Shown: positions 7,426 through 14,992 of the stretch, one piece after another
Position numbering within the stretch: the stretch's first letter is position 1
Layout of the letters: each line of letters starts with the position of its first letter
Source of the DNA: CAYGJN01 sp964350135
Lineage (GTDB): Bacteria; Bdellovibrionota; Bacteriovoracia; Bacteriovoracales; Bacteriovoracaceae
Direction of reading: 5' to 3'
Assembly: GCA_964350135.1 (NCBI GenBank)
Contig: CAYGJN010000042.1
Coordinates: 1 to 20,404, forward strand
Length of the DNA stretch: 20,404 bases
Program-made: the position numbers and the translations under genes
Notes under the pieces: generated by a model
What the model was told of the DNA's origin: nothing
Database searches by the model: none
What the model saw: only the letters and a program-made list of their open reading frames with translations

Positions 7426-9359
7426 GCAGCTTTTTTCTCATCTTCAACTAAAGAAACCTTCCCACTCAGTTTATTTGAGATCTGCTCTGATTGAATAAGT
7501 TTTTTTCTTAAGGCCTCGCGTGAGATTCCCATTGCTTTAGCTGCTTTTGACTTATTACCTTTAAGCCTCTTAATTTCAGTTTCTATAATTTGGCGTTCTA
7601 TAAGTGCAATTCGATCTTTGAGGTTTAAAGAAGAGTCAGCTGCATAAGGAATATCATCAAAGACTCTAAGACCTCGTAGATTCTTTTTAAGTTTAGGAAT
7701 AGATAAATCATTAATCTCAGTTATGATATGAGCGCGAGGGTTTAAGGTAATGGCCCTTTCAACATAAGTTTTTAATTCCGAAATATTGCCTGGCCACTCA
7801 TATTGTTTAAGATCATTCATAATTTTTTCAGAGAATGCTTTAAGTAATAATCCTTGTTTCCGGCATTCCATTTTAAGCATATAATTTACGAGCGAGTCAA
7901 TATCATCCATATGATCGCGTAAAGGTGGGATTTCAATAAAGCCTTTAGATAAATAATCAAAAAGCTCAGAGTTAAAACTATTTTCACTTACAGCAGTTTC
8001 AAGATCCGTTACACTAGTAGCGATGATTCTAAAATCAAATGTTAGATCACTTCCAGGAACACCACCTCTATTTAGATTAAAAACAAGCTTTTTTTGAGTT
8101 TCAAAAGAAAGTTTATCAATATCTTTGAAAACAATTGTTCCGCCTTTTACTTTCTCAAAAACACCCTCGGCCTCAAATACTTTATTTGAGAACTCTGTGT
8201 CGTTGTAAGCTTGGCAATCAATTATATGAAGCTCATTTAGGCCTCTTTTACCTTCATTGTGGATAATGGTTGAAAAAAGAATTTTACCAACTCCTCTCTC
8301 TCCTTGAATTAACATTGGTATATCAATATCTTTTAATTTCACAATGGCCTTACGCAAAGAAAGTGTTGAAGAAGAATTTCCAATAATTGCAAACTCCCTG
8401 TCAAATGGAGTCGAGAATCGTCTAATCATAGAGCTATCTGATACTGGGTTATATGTATGAAAAACAGATGAAAAAACAAGAGAAAGAACCTTCATAACTT
8501 TTTCATCTTCGATCGTAAATCTATTTTCATTTCTTTTATTAAGCGCTTCAATAACACCAATAACTTTATCATCTCTATTGTAGATTGGGTTACAGATTAT
8601 TGACTTTGTCACAAAGCCTGTTTCCTTATCAACTTTATCTGAGAATCTAGTTTCATCACGAATTGTATCAATATTGAGAGAAACTCCTGTAGTAAAAACA
8701 CTACCTGCAATACCCTGGCGATAATCAAATTTAAGCTCATCTTTATCACAGCCTAAAGCACAAACTGCCTGAAGTTCATTTGTATCAGGATTAATTAAGA
8801 ACAAAGATGCTCTTTGTGAATTCAATATTCTTGATACTTCTTCTAGCATAGCTGTTAAAAACTCATCATTGCTGCCAAATTTAGTAATATCTTTAAAAAT
8901 TGAAATTAAAAGAGAAAACATCTCTATTCCCTCACTTGAGCGAGAATAGCGATCAGTTAGAGATAGCTGAACTAAGCAATCTCTAAGTCTTTCTGGATGA
9001 AGTCCAACAATGAATTTTTGAAGAAATCTCTTCATTGTATTATCTTCTTCTAGTTCAACACCATAAGTAATAATATTTATATCTTCGCCAGAGCCAAATG
9101 AGCGCACAATCTTACCATCGACATCAATAATAATTTTTTTGTACTGAATTGAGATTCTCAAATTCTGATCAACAGATAATCGAGCACTAGACGAAAAACC
9201 TAGCCCACTAGTAGAGACATCTAATAGTTTAGCGTCATCAATATATTCAAACTTATCCATTTCATTTTCAATTTCAACTAAGAATCTTACTTGGTCTGAT
9301 TCCTCTATTGGCATTCTAAATGATTGAAAAAACTTAAACTCTGATAGACTAGTAAGCAT
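7422..9359 (-). CDS. PilZ-GAF-AAA+-Fis regulator, sigma-54-activator-like with the GAFTGA loop deleted
   Basis: About 645 residues. Order: a PilZ-like domain (about 12-116, with LLDVSTSGLGF at 45-55; the upstream RxxxR c-di-GMP motif is not clear), a GAF domain (about 150-303), a bEBP-type AAA+ domain (about 325-550) and a Fis-type HTH (594-622, GNKSKAAKAMGISREALRKKL). Walker A is kept (GERGVGK, 353-359). The sigma-54-contacting L1 loop with GAFTGA is absent: the sequence passes from KVFEAE straight to GVFEKVKGG (393-407). In Walker B the usual DE is Lys412-Asp413. It therefore probably cannot activate sigma-54 RNA polymerase; a DNA-binding repressor or co-regulator is more likely. I chose ATG 9359 over GTG 9365 because GAGG lies 5 nt before the ATG and overlaps the GTG. 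It is driven by a sigma-28-type promoter. Confidence 0.9.
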   Translation of the reverse strand: MLTSLSEFKFFQSFRMPIEESDQVRFLVEIENEMDKFEYIDDAKLLDVSTSGLGFSSSARLSVDQNLRISIQYKKIIIDVDGKIVRSFGSGEDINIITYGVELEEDNTMKRFLQKFIVGLHPERLRDCLVQLSLTDRYSRSSEGIEMFSLLISIFKDITKFGSNDEFLTAMLEEVSRILNSQRASLFLINPDTNELQAVCALGCDKDELKFDYRQGIAGSVFTTGVSLNIDTIRDETRFSDKVDKETGFVTKSIICNPIYNRDDKVIGVIEALNKRNENRFTIEDEKVMKVLSLVFSSVFHTYNPVSDSSMIRRFSTPFDREFAIIGNSSSTLSLRKAIVKLKDIDIPMLIQGERGVGKILFSTIIHNEGKRGLNELHIIDCQAYNDTEFSNKVFEAEGVFEKVKGGTIVFKDIDKLSFETQKKLVFNLNRGGVPGSDLTFDFRIIATSVTDLETAVSENSFNSELFDYLSKGFIEIPPLRDHMDDIDSLVNYMLKMECRKQGLLLKAFSEKIMNDLKQYEWPGNISELKTYVERAITLNPRAHIITEINDLSIPKLKKNLRGLRVFDDIPYAADSSLNLKDRIALIERQIIETEIKRLKGNKSKAAKAMGISREALRKKLIQSEQISNKLSGKVSLVEDEKKAA

Positions 9360-9395
9360 ATACACCTCGGCATAGAACTATATTATTCTGCATAT

Positions 9396-9422
9396 TTATC
9401 GGAGCAGTCGGTTCAAACCTTA
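9396..9422 (-). promoter_or_regulatory. Sigma-28 (FliA) type promoter of the PilZ-GAF-AAA+ regulator
   Basis: On the - strand TAAGGTTT (9415-9422), 11 bases, TCCGATAA (9396-9403). The enterobacterial sigma-28 consensus is TAAAGTTT-N11-GCCGATAA, so 14 of 16 positions match with exact spacing. Predicted start is near 9389, giving a leader of about 30 bases with GAGG just before ATG 9359. Confidence 0.66.
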
Positions 9423-9527
9423 GAATAAATGCCATACTTTATTGGCAAAATAACCAAGTTAATCAGTCTTGAAAAAGTAATATTTTTCACCCCTGTAAAT
9501 AATCTATTTATAAGTAAAATAAGTATT

Positions 9528-10418
9528 ATGAGAAATTTATTAATAATTCTTACTCTAACAATAGTAATCGTGCCAAGTATTGCTATTGCCAATCAAATGA
9601 TCGACCAAGCTCTCAAGGAAAATCCAATTATTATATTTGACAATTATGAAGGTAATAAATCCCAAGTCAGAAAAGAGCTTAAAAAGTTTAACCTCTTAAA
9701 AGACTTCTGCACTAATTTAAAAGAAGTTTATACTCAGAACTCTTGGGATAATATAGATTGCTCTAAGATCAATCTTAACTATGTAAGAACTTCTTTTCTT
9801 GGTAATCCTCTTAGCTGGTATAAAAGTGAAAAAGAACAAATGAACTCTCATAAAAACACTGTTTTAATTTCATGTGGGTGGCATGGTAATCAGCAAAAAA
9901 CTATTAAATACTGTTTTGATTTAATTAGTTATATCAATAATCGCTCCTTTGAAGATTTGTACTTTGTCATAGCGCCAATTGTAAGCCCTGATGCAGTTTT
10001 TAGGACAAAACCTAAAAGAACTAATCAAAGAGCAGTTGATGTGCTTAGAAATTTCCCTCATGAACTTGAATCAGATATTAAAGAATACTGGCAAACAAAG
10101 AATCTAAACCCTTATATAAATCCAGGGAAGCATCCTAGAAGCGAACATGAAACAGTTTTCTTCACTAACTTAGTAAAAAGATATAAACCTAAAAATATTA
10201 TTATTATCTCATCACAAGACGAAAAAGATTATTGGTCACAAGAACTAGAGCAGTCTATTGAAGAAAGAAAATCAATAAAGGTATATAAAAGTCCAAAAGT
10301 TCCTGGTTCATTAGGGAGTTGGTCTGAGAGCTCTCTTGGAATACCTAGTTACCAAGTATTTATAGATAATAATGCTGATGCTAAAGGTCTAATCTCAATT
10401 ATCAAATCATTGCTTTAA
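9528..10418 (+). CDS. Exported M14-like (carboxypeptidase-fold) protein with lost catalytic residues
   Basis: A 296-residue protein beginning MRNLLIILTLTIVIVPSIAIA, a signal peptide with probable cleavage near residue 21-22. The frame is open further upstream (to 9429), but those residues give an implausible N-terminus and no ribosome site, so I chose ATG 9528. The M14 metallocarboxypeptidase frame is recognisable. SCGWHGNQ (115-122) corresponds to the zinc motif HxxE, APIVSPDA (149-156) to the NPD strand, TNQRAVDVLRNFP (165-177) to the TNARGVDLNRNFP motif, and HPRSEHET (202-209) to the usual SEPET. The zinc Glu is Gln122. The later His ligand strand reads IIIISSQDE, without His. No C-terminal catalytic Glu is evident. 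It is probably an inactive, ligand-binding relative. It overlaps the convergent fusion gene by 12 nt. Confidence 0.8.
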   Translation: MRNLLIILTLTIVIVPSIAIANQMIDQALKENPIIIFDNYEGNKSQVRKELKKFNLLKDFCTNLKEVYTQNSWDNIDCSKINLNYVRTSFLGNPLSWYKSEKEQMNSHKNTVLISCGWHGNQQKTIKYCFDLISYINNRSFEDLYFVIAPIVSPDAVFRTKPKRTNQRAVDVLRNFPHELESDIKEYWQTKNLNPYINPGKHPRSEHETVFFTNLVKRYKPKNIIIISSQDEKDYWSQELEQSIEERKSIKVYKSPKVPGSLGSWSESSLGIPSYQVFIDNNADAKGLISIIKSLL

Positions 10419-12773
10419 AGGCTGATCAAGTCTAGAAATTAAAAGAATTGGAACTAATAAAAACACTGCTCCTATAAAATAAGGTGCACTTGGCCCATGA
10501 GTCCAATAAATAATACTTGCAAAAATTGGCCCAATAACTCTTCCCAATGCTCCTAGAGAGCGAAAAACACCTAATGCACGACCCTGTTGATCTTTAGGTG
10601 TATAGAGTGAAACCAAGCTTGTTAAGCATGGAATAATCATGGCCGATCCACAGGCAAGAAAAAATAGGCCAAAATAAATAAAAAAACTATTTTCTGCAAC
10701 CCCAATAAGAACGAGTCCAGGAATAACAAAAACCATTCCCAAGATACTCATTCTCTTCTCTCCAACATCGCTAGCTCTTCTGCGAACTATACCACCTTGA
10801 ACAACAGCAATAATTAAACCAATAAAGATAAACATATAGGCGTTATCTAATGAACTATAAGAAAGTCGCTCTACAACCAAAAACGTAAGAGTAAACTCCA
10901 TTCCACTAAATGCAGCTATAAAAATAAAATAACCTAGATTCGTAAGATTAACTCCAGGAAATGGTAAAGGCCTAAAGATTTTAAAAATATTTGCAGACCT
11001 TAGGCTCTTGGACTGACCTCTAACCTTTGGAGGCAGAGTTTCTTTAAACTTAGTTGCAATAAGGTAGAGATTATAACTAGAAAGTAAAAATGCAAATAAA
11101 GCGATAGTTGAGAAAGGATTTATTCCTGGAATAGAAAGATAATTGCTTAAATCAATAAGTGATAAAAGACCACCTATGGCCGGACCAATAATAAATCCGA
11201 GTGCAAAAGCTATTCCTATATAGGCCATGCCTTTAGATCTTTTATGTTCATCAGTCACATCAGCAACCACTGCAGAAGCAATGGAGATATTCCCCCCCAT
11301 TAATCCACCAACAATTCTGGCAATAATCAGCATGGTAAAAGAACTTGAAAAGAACCACAGTAGATAACTAAAGGCCAAACCGGCAACACTAATAAACAAA
11401 GTAGGCTTACGTCCATATTTATCAGAAAGACTTCCCCATAATGGAGCTGCAACAAATTGTAATAATGAATATAATGCCCCTAAGGCACCACCGAATAAAA
11501 CGATTGGGTTAACTGACCCTTGAGAATTAAAGCTTAAAAGAGATTGAATTGATTCAAAGATTAATTTCAGAAAATAATTATTAGGATCATTTTCCATATA
11601 GTGATTTGCAAGAGCTGGGAAAATAGGAAAGATGATTGAAAATCCAACAAGGTCTAAAAATAAGGTAAGAAAAACGATCTTGATTGTCTTCTTAGAAAAA
11701 TCAGACATAGGCTCATCTTTTTTACTCATTTGTGGCCTTTTTGGTATAGATAATTCTTCATTATAAAATAATTCCTTCTCTTCACGCTTTGAAAGGGCCT
11801 CAATATACTCAGCATAGCCCTTGGCCCATTGATCATCATCATTTAAAGAACCTATAAAAAGAAGTTCACCGCCATGTTCATGGACTTCTTCTTTTAGCTC
11901 ATGACCTAACTCATCAGTGGTTTCTAAGCAATCTGCTACAAAACTAGGACTATGGACAGCAATTATACTTCCAGGTTTTTCTTTGCATAAATTAACAGCA
12001 TATTCATCTGTGTACGGGCCTAGCCAAACTTCACTACCAAACCTACTTTGAAAGCATAAATGTATTCTCTTAGGATCAAGAGTCTGAATTTTATTCTTAA
12101 TAAGCTCATAGGTTTCACCGCAATGTTCAAAATATGGATCATTTTTTTGTACAACTCTTCTTAGTGGAATTCCATGGAAAGAGATTATTAGGTCATCGAC
12201 TATAACGCCCTGCGATCTATGTTGTGCAATTTCATCATTAATTTTTTGAGCACTTAAATCAATAAAACATTTAAGCCTGTGGTAATGAGAGACAAAAGTA
12301 AAATCAGGAATAATAACTCTTTTATCTAATTCTCTATTCCAAGCATCATAGCCTGAGGCAATAGTAGATTCTGAGTACTGAGGAAATTGTGGAATAACAA
12401 TAAGACGTTCATAATCTTTGCGATTAATCTGCCAATGATCAAGTAAGTCCCCTAAATCCGGGGAAGTTAAAAGAAAGCCATAACGTACATCATACCTTTC
12501 ATCAGTATACTTATTAACCTTATTAGCAAAACTCTTAGTATTTTCGATAAGGGGAAAACTGGAACCATCCCAAATTCGACGATATAAAGCAGCGCTCTTT
12601 TTAGGTCTAAAAGGCAGCACAAAGCAGTTTAGAATGATCTTCCATAGCAAAGGGTTAATATCTACAACTCTAGGGTCAGAGAGAAATCTCTTTAAAAAAT
12701 CTCGAACGTCAGAGACTTTCGGAGACTTGGGAGAACCAAGTTGAACTAAGAGGACCAAGATTTTTTTCGGCAT
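10407..12773 (-). CDS. hemH: Ferrochelatase fused to a major facilitator superfamily transporter
   Basis: One uninterrupted frame of 788 residues. Residues 1 to about 335 are a full ferrochelatase, which inserts Fe2+ into protoporphyrin IX. Motifs include the N-terminal VQLGSP, QFPQYS (129-134), the catalytic His in SFHGIP (198-203, His200), CFQSRFGSEVWLGPYTDE (240-257) and SPSFVADCLETTDELGHEL (275-293). After a charged linker (about 335-360), residues 362-788 are an MFS transporter with about 12 hydrophobic segments. It has motif A (GSLSDKYGRKP) and a roughly 45-residue loop after its first segment. I chose ATG 12773 (GGAAG, 4 nt spacing); the frame opens to 12860, but the promoter lies in that extension. 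An internal ATG at 11729, behind AAGG, could also give the transporter alone. Domain assignments are firm. The transported substrate is unknown; haem or a porphyrin is a guess from the fusion. Confidence 0.93.
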   Translation of the reverse strand: MPKKILVLLVQLGSPKSPKVSDVRDFLKRFLSDPRVVDINPLLWKIILNCFVLPFRPKKSAALYRRIWDGSSFPLIENTKSFANKVNKYTDERYDVRYGFLLTSPDLGDLLDHWQINRKDYERLIVIPQFPQYSESTIASGYDAWNRELDKRVIIPDFTFVSHYHRLKCFIDLSAQKINDEIAQHRSQGVIVDDLIISFHGIPLRRVVQKNDPYFEHCGETYELIKNKIQTLDPKRIHLCFQSRFGSEVWLGPYTDEYAVNLCKEKPGSIIAVHSPSFVADCLETTDELGHELKEEVHEHGGELLFIGSLNDDDQWAKGYAEYIEALSKREEKELFYNEELSIPKRPQMSKKDEPMSDFSKKTIKIVFLTLFLDLVGFSIIFPIFPALANHYMENDPNNYFLKLIFESIQSLLSFNSQGSVNPIVLFGGALGALYSLLQFVAAPLWGSLSDKYGRKPTLFISVAGLAFSYLLWFFSSSFTMLIIARIVGGLMGGNISIASAVVADVTDEHKRSKGMAYIGIAFALGFIIGPAIGGLLSLIDLSNYLSIPGINPFSTIALFAFLLSSYNLYLIATKFKETLPPKVRGQSKSLRSANIFKIFRPLPFPGVNLTNLGYFIFIAAFSGMEFTLTFLVVERLSYSSLDNAYMFIFIGLIIAVVQGGIVRRRASDVGEKRMSILGMVFVIPGLVLIGVAENSFFIYFGLFFLACGSAMIIPCLTSLVSLYTPKDQQGRALGVFRSLGALGRVIGPIFASIIYWTHGPSAPYFIGAVFLLVPILLISRLDQPLKQ

Positions 12774-12807
12774 TAAACTTCCAAAATTTGCATTTTCGGT
12801 ATTTTGC

Positions 12808-12836
12808 ATTATAACCAGCACATAATAGAATGAAAA
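12808..12836 (-). promoter_or_regulatory. Sigma-70-type promoter of the hemH-MFS gene
   Basis: On the - strand TTTTCA (12831-12836), a 17-base spacer, then a perfect TATAAT (12808-12813). Transcription would start near 12801, about 28 bases before the ATG at 12773. This supports the shorter start of the fusion protein. Confidence 0.55.
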
Positions 12837-12852
12837 CAGACATGAGGTAGAC

Positions 12853-13362
12853 ATGGCCAAAAAAAAGAAAGTATCTAAAAAAGCACAAGGACCATCTCTG
12901 CTAGGTAATCCAACTGACTACCCTACTCAATATGCCCCTGAAGTCCTTGAGGCCTTCGACAATAAAAGTCCTAGTACTGAGGCCTGGACAAGCTTTGTCT
13001 GCACAGAATTTACCTCCCTATGCCCTAAAACAATGCAACCTGATTTTGCCAGAGTATATATTAACTATATCGCAGGCAAAAAAATGGTTGAGTCTAAATC
13101 ACTTAAACTCTATCTTTTTAGCTTTAGAAACCATGGTGATTTTCACGAAGATTGTATCCAAAAAATATGTAATGACCTTAAAAAATTATTAAAACCAAAA
13201 TATCTTGAAGTAATTGGAGAGTTTACTCCCAGAGGAGGTATAACCATATACCCATATTGTTCAGTCTCTAATTCAACAAAAAAATATCAATCTCTTAAAG
13301 AAACAAGATTTACTCATTATTCACCAGGCAAATATACTCTTGATTTAGCTAGGATTTACTAG
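12853..13362 (+). CDS. queF: NADPH-dependent preQ0 reductase QueF
   Basis: QueF reduces 7-cyano-7-deazaguanine (preQ0) to preQ1 in queuosine tRNA modification. This is the short, unimodular form (169 residues), as in Bacillus. The catalytic cysteine is Cys57 in CTEFTSLCPKTMQPDF (50-65), with the proton-donating Asp at 64. The NADPH/substrate motif ESKSLKLYLFSFRNHGDFHED (80-100) and TPRGGITIYP near residue 130 are intact. The N-terminus is lysine-rich (MAKKKKVSKK). GAGGT (12844-12848) precedes the ATG. It is divergent from hemH-MFS, and its 3' end overlaps the convergent SIS gene by 14 nt. No other queuosine gene is in the window. Confident. Confidence 0.96.
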   Translation: MAKKKKVSKKAQGPSLLGNPTDYPTQYAPEVLEAFDNKSPSTEAWTSFVCTEFTSLCPKTMQPDFARVYINYIAGKKMVESKSLKLYLFSFRNHGDFHEDCIQKICNDLKKLLKPKYLEVIGEFTPRGGITIYPYCSVSNSTKKYQSLKETRFTHYSPGKYTLDLARIY

Positions 13363-14860
13363 AAAGTACTTTATAAGCTTCTAACACAATAGGTGAAGTA
13401 TTCTCTTTAATTTTGATACAATCAAAAAGTACTTTTGCTGCTTGGTCATAACCAACTTTAATATTATCTTGCTCACATAATAAAACTATATAACGTATGG
13501 CCCTATCAATTAATTTATTATTACTCGCTTTAACATAAGTCATTATATTAGAACGATATCGACCTAAACGCCCCATCACCAAAGTTGAATGAATATTAAG
13601 TAGCATTTTTAAGAGTAAGAATTTTTCAAGATTATCAAATGATGAGCAATTTAAGTTGTGAGAATGTTTGTTAAAAGAAAAAAGAATCTCATGTTCCTTT
13701 TCAAATATTTTAAACTCATTATTATTTTCACCTCTGAGTTTATATCCAACTTGGGAGATATCAAAACCTAAAAGCCTTTCATAGGATGTTTTATCAATTG
13801 TTTCAGGCCATTCAAGACATCTTGGAGCTCGTCCTAAAAGATTCCTCCAGGCATCTTCACTATTTTCTTCATCTATAAACAAATAGCACCACGAAAAAAC
13901 TCGCTTAGCATCGTTTGAGTTTTCAAAAGCATTTAAGCTAAATGTAGGGGCTCTCTCTGTAGTATCTGTTAAAACATGGATTGCTAAATTTTTTGTTGTT
14001 TTATAATTAACTATTTCTGAGTTTTTATAAACCAATGATTCGCTAATAATAAAATCTTTTAGAAATGCAAAACTGGTGGTTTTAATCTTTCTTATAAACT
14101 CTTTTATACAAGAATCTATCTTAATACTTTCCTTACTAGACTTCATAGCAAGCCCGATGCCATACATTTGAACTGTTGATGCCTGCATACGAGTACTACC
14201 AGAAAGAGCCATAGGTCCTGATAAGATTTCATGACTATCAATTAATGAAGATTCTAAAACATTTGTTGTTCTTTTTGTAAGCCCAACAAGTTGAGATTTA
14301 GGATTGCAAAAATACAGATCAGGCCTAATCGTGCATAAATCACTGGCGTAAACACATGCACTTAAAACATAAGGAGTTTCACCACCTTCTGTAATTCCAA
14401 TAAGAAAATCGTTTTCATTTAATCCAAACTCCCTAAGAGTTCTAACAGCATATAACTCATTGTCTTCAAACTCTTCTATAGAATGAATTAAGGCAACATC
14501 CCCACCAGCAATAAATGAAAAACAATGATCCTCGAAGGACGTACCATTATATAAGTGGCATCTCCAATATCTTTCTAAGGCCAAAGATAACCTTCCAGTC
14601 GCACCACAGCCGACAAGGATAATTCGCCCTTTATTCTCTAAACATTTTTTTATTTTTTTTCGAGTACTCTCTAGGCTTTTAACAGAATTAAGTAATGACT
14701 TAATTGCCAATACGTCAACTTCTTTAAGTACTTCTATGGCCTGCTCTAAATTATTAACAGCAAGTTCTGCAAGACCTATTGTCTTTGGATGGCATGACTC
14801 AGTATCAAGTGTCCCTAAACGAAACTCGTGAGAAATTTTAAGAAAGTGTTCTAGATTCAC
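13349..14860 (-). CDS. MurQ / glucokinase-regulator-like SIS-domain protein
   Basis: A 503-residue protein. The first half matches the MurNAc-6-phosphate etherase type SIS domain. It has LVGCGATGRLSLALE (82-96), AGGDVALIHSIEEFEDNEL (118-136, including the Glu-Asp stretch where MurQ has a catalytic Glu), IGITEGGETPYVLSA (154-168) and GPMALSGSTRMQASTVQ (215-231). The second half keeps a second, weaker SIS-like region (LTDTTERAPTFSL, then AWRNLLGRAPRCLEW), which recalls animal glucokinase regulatory protein. At about 500 residues it is longer than true MurQ (about 300). It may cleave MurNAc-6-P or bind a sugar phosphate; for a cell that digests peptidoglycan either is plausible. The start is GTG at 14860 with no visible Shine-Dalgarno site. 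A structured RNA element lies 37 bases upstream on the same strand. Confidence 0.82.
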   Translation of the reverse strand: MNLEHFLKISHEFRLGTLDTESCHPKTIGLAELAVNNLEQAIEVLKEVDVLAIKSLLNSVKSLESTRKKIKKCLENKGRIILVGCGATGRLSLALERYWRCHLYNGTSFEDHCFSFIAGGDVALIHSIEEFEDNELYAVRTLREFGLNENDFLIGITEGGETPYVLSACVYASDLCTIRPDLYFCNPKSQLVGLTKRTTNVLESSLIDSHEILSGPMALSGSTRMQASTVQMYGIGLAMKSSKESIKIDSCIKEFIRKIKTTSFAFLKDFIISESLVYKNSEIVNYKTTKNLAIHVLTDTTERAPTFSLNAFENSNDAKRVFSWCYLFIDEENSEDAWRNLLGRAPRCLEWPETIDKTSYERLLGFDISQVGYKLRGENNNEFKIFEKEHEILFSFNKHSHNLNCSSFDNLEKFLLLKMLLNIHSTLVMGRLGRYRSNIMTYVKASNNKLIDRAIRYIVLLCEQDNIKVGYDQAAKVLFDCIKIKENTSPIVLEAYKVLSSKS

Positions 14861-14896
14861 TTAATTATTAAAACATATTTGGGATAAGTTTGATTG

Positions 14897-14951
14897 AAAA
14901 AAAAAGCCTAAATAAGAAAGGGAGCCTCCTGCCAAGCTCCCTTCTTTCGGC
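14897..14951 (-). terminator. Rho-independent terminator of the small RNA/leader
   Basis: On the - strand GGGAGC (14941-14936) pairs with GCTCCC (14925-14920). The stem extends through A-T and G-C pairs around one bulged T (about 11 bp), and GCC (14951-14949) can pair with GGC (14908-14906) at the base. Nine T follow (14905-14897). It lies upstream of, not after, a coding gene. Confidence 0.72.
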
Positions 14952-14986
14952 TTCCTGCCTAAATAAGGTAACATCCTGTCACCTCA
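14897..14986 (-). ncRNA. Putative CsrA-binding small RNA (CsrB/RsmZ-like), or structured leader
   Basis: A roughly 90-nt transcript is predicted from an extended -10 promoter to a nine-T terminator. Read on the - strand it folds into three hairpins. Hairpin 1 is AGGTGAC-AGGAT-GTTACCT (14984-14966, 7 bp with one G-U). Hairpin 2 is GGC-AGGAA-GCC (14959-14949). The third is the terminator stem GGGAGC ... GCTCCC with loop TTGGCAGGAG. Each holds the core CAGGA, so three AGGA motifs sit in or at loops, as in RNAs that titrate CsrA/RsmA. Hairpin 1 (GACAGGATGT) is close to the CsrA selection consensus. Alternatives: an attenuator or riboswitch-like leader of the SIS gene, whose start is 37 bases beyond the T run. 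There is no coding potential of note. It is not a family I can name by sequence. Confidence 0.55.
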
Positions 14987-14992
14987 ACTATA

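Noticed and set aside
7422..9359. Standard sigma-54-dependent activator (NtrC type)
   Set aside because: GAFTGA is missing and Walker B is altered, so a plain activator call would be misleading.
9429..9527. Longer N-terminus of the M14-like protein
   Set aside because: The 33 extra residues precede a clear signal peptide, contain a likely promoter area and have no ribosome site. The start at 9528 fits an exported protein.
12774..12860. Longer N-terminus of the ferrochelatase fusion
   Set aside because: A perfect TATAAT and a ribosome site lie inside it, and ferrochelatases begin close to KKILVLLVQLGSP.
12932..13192. 86-residue + strand frame inside queF
   Set aside because: It is fully inside a gene with all its family motifs in another frame.
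14906..14967. The two CTTATTTAGGC copies and repeated TCCTG as a small CRISPR or tandem repeat
   Set aside because: The copies are too short and irregularly spaced, with no array. They are better explained by RNA secondary structure.
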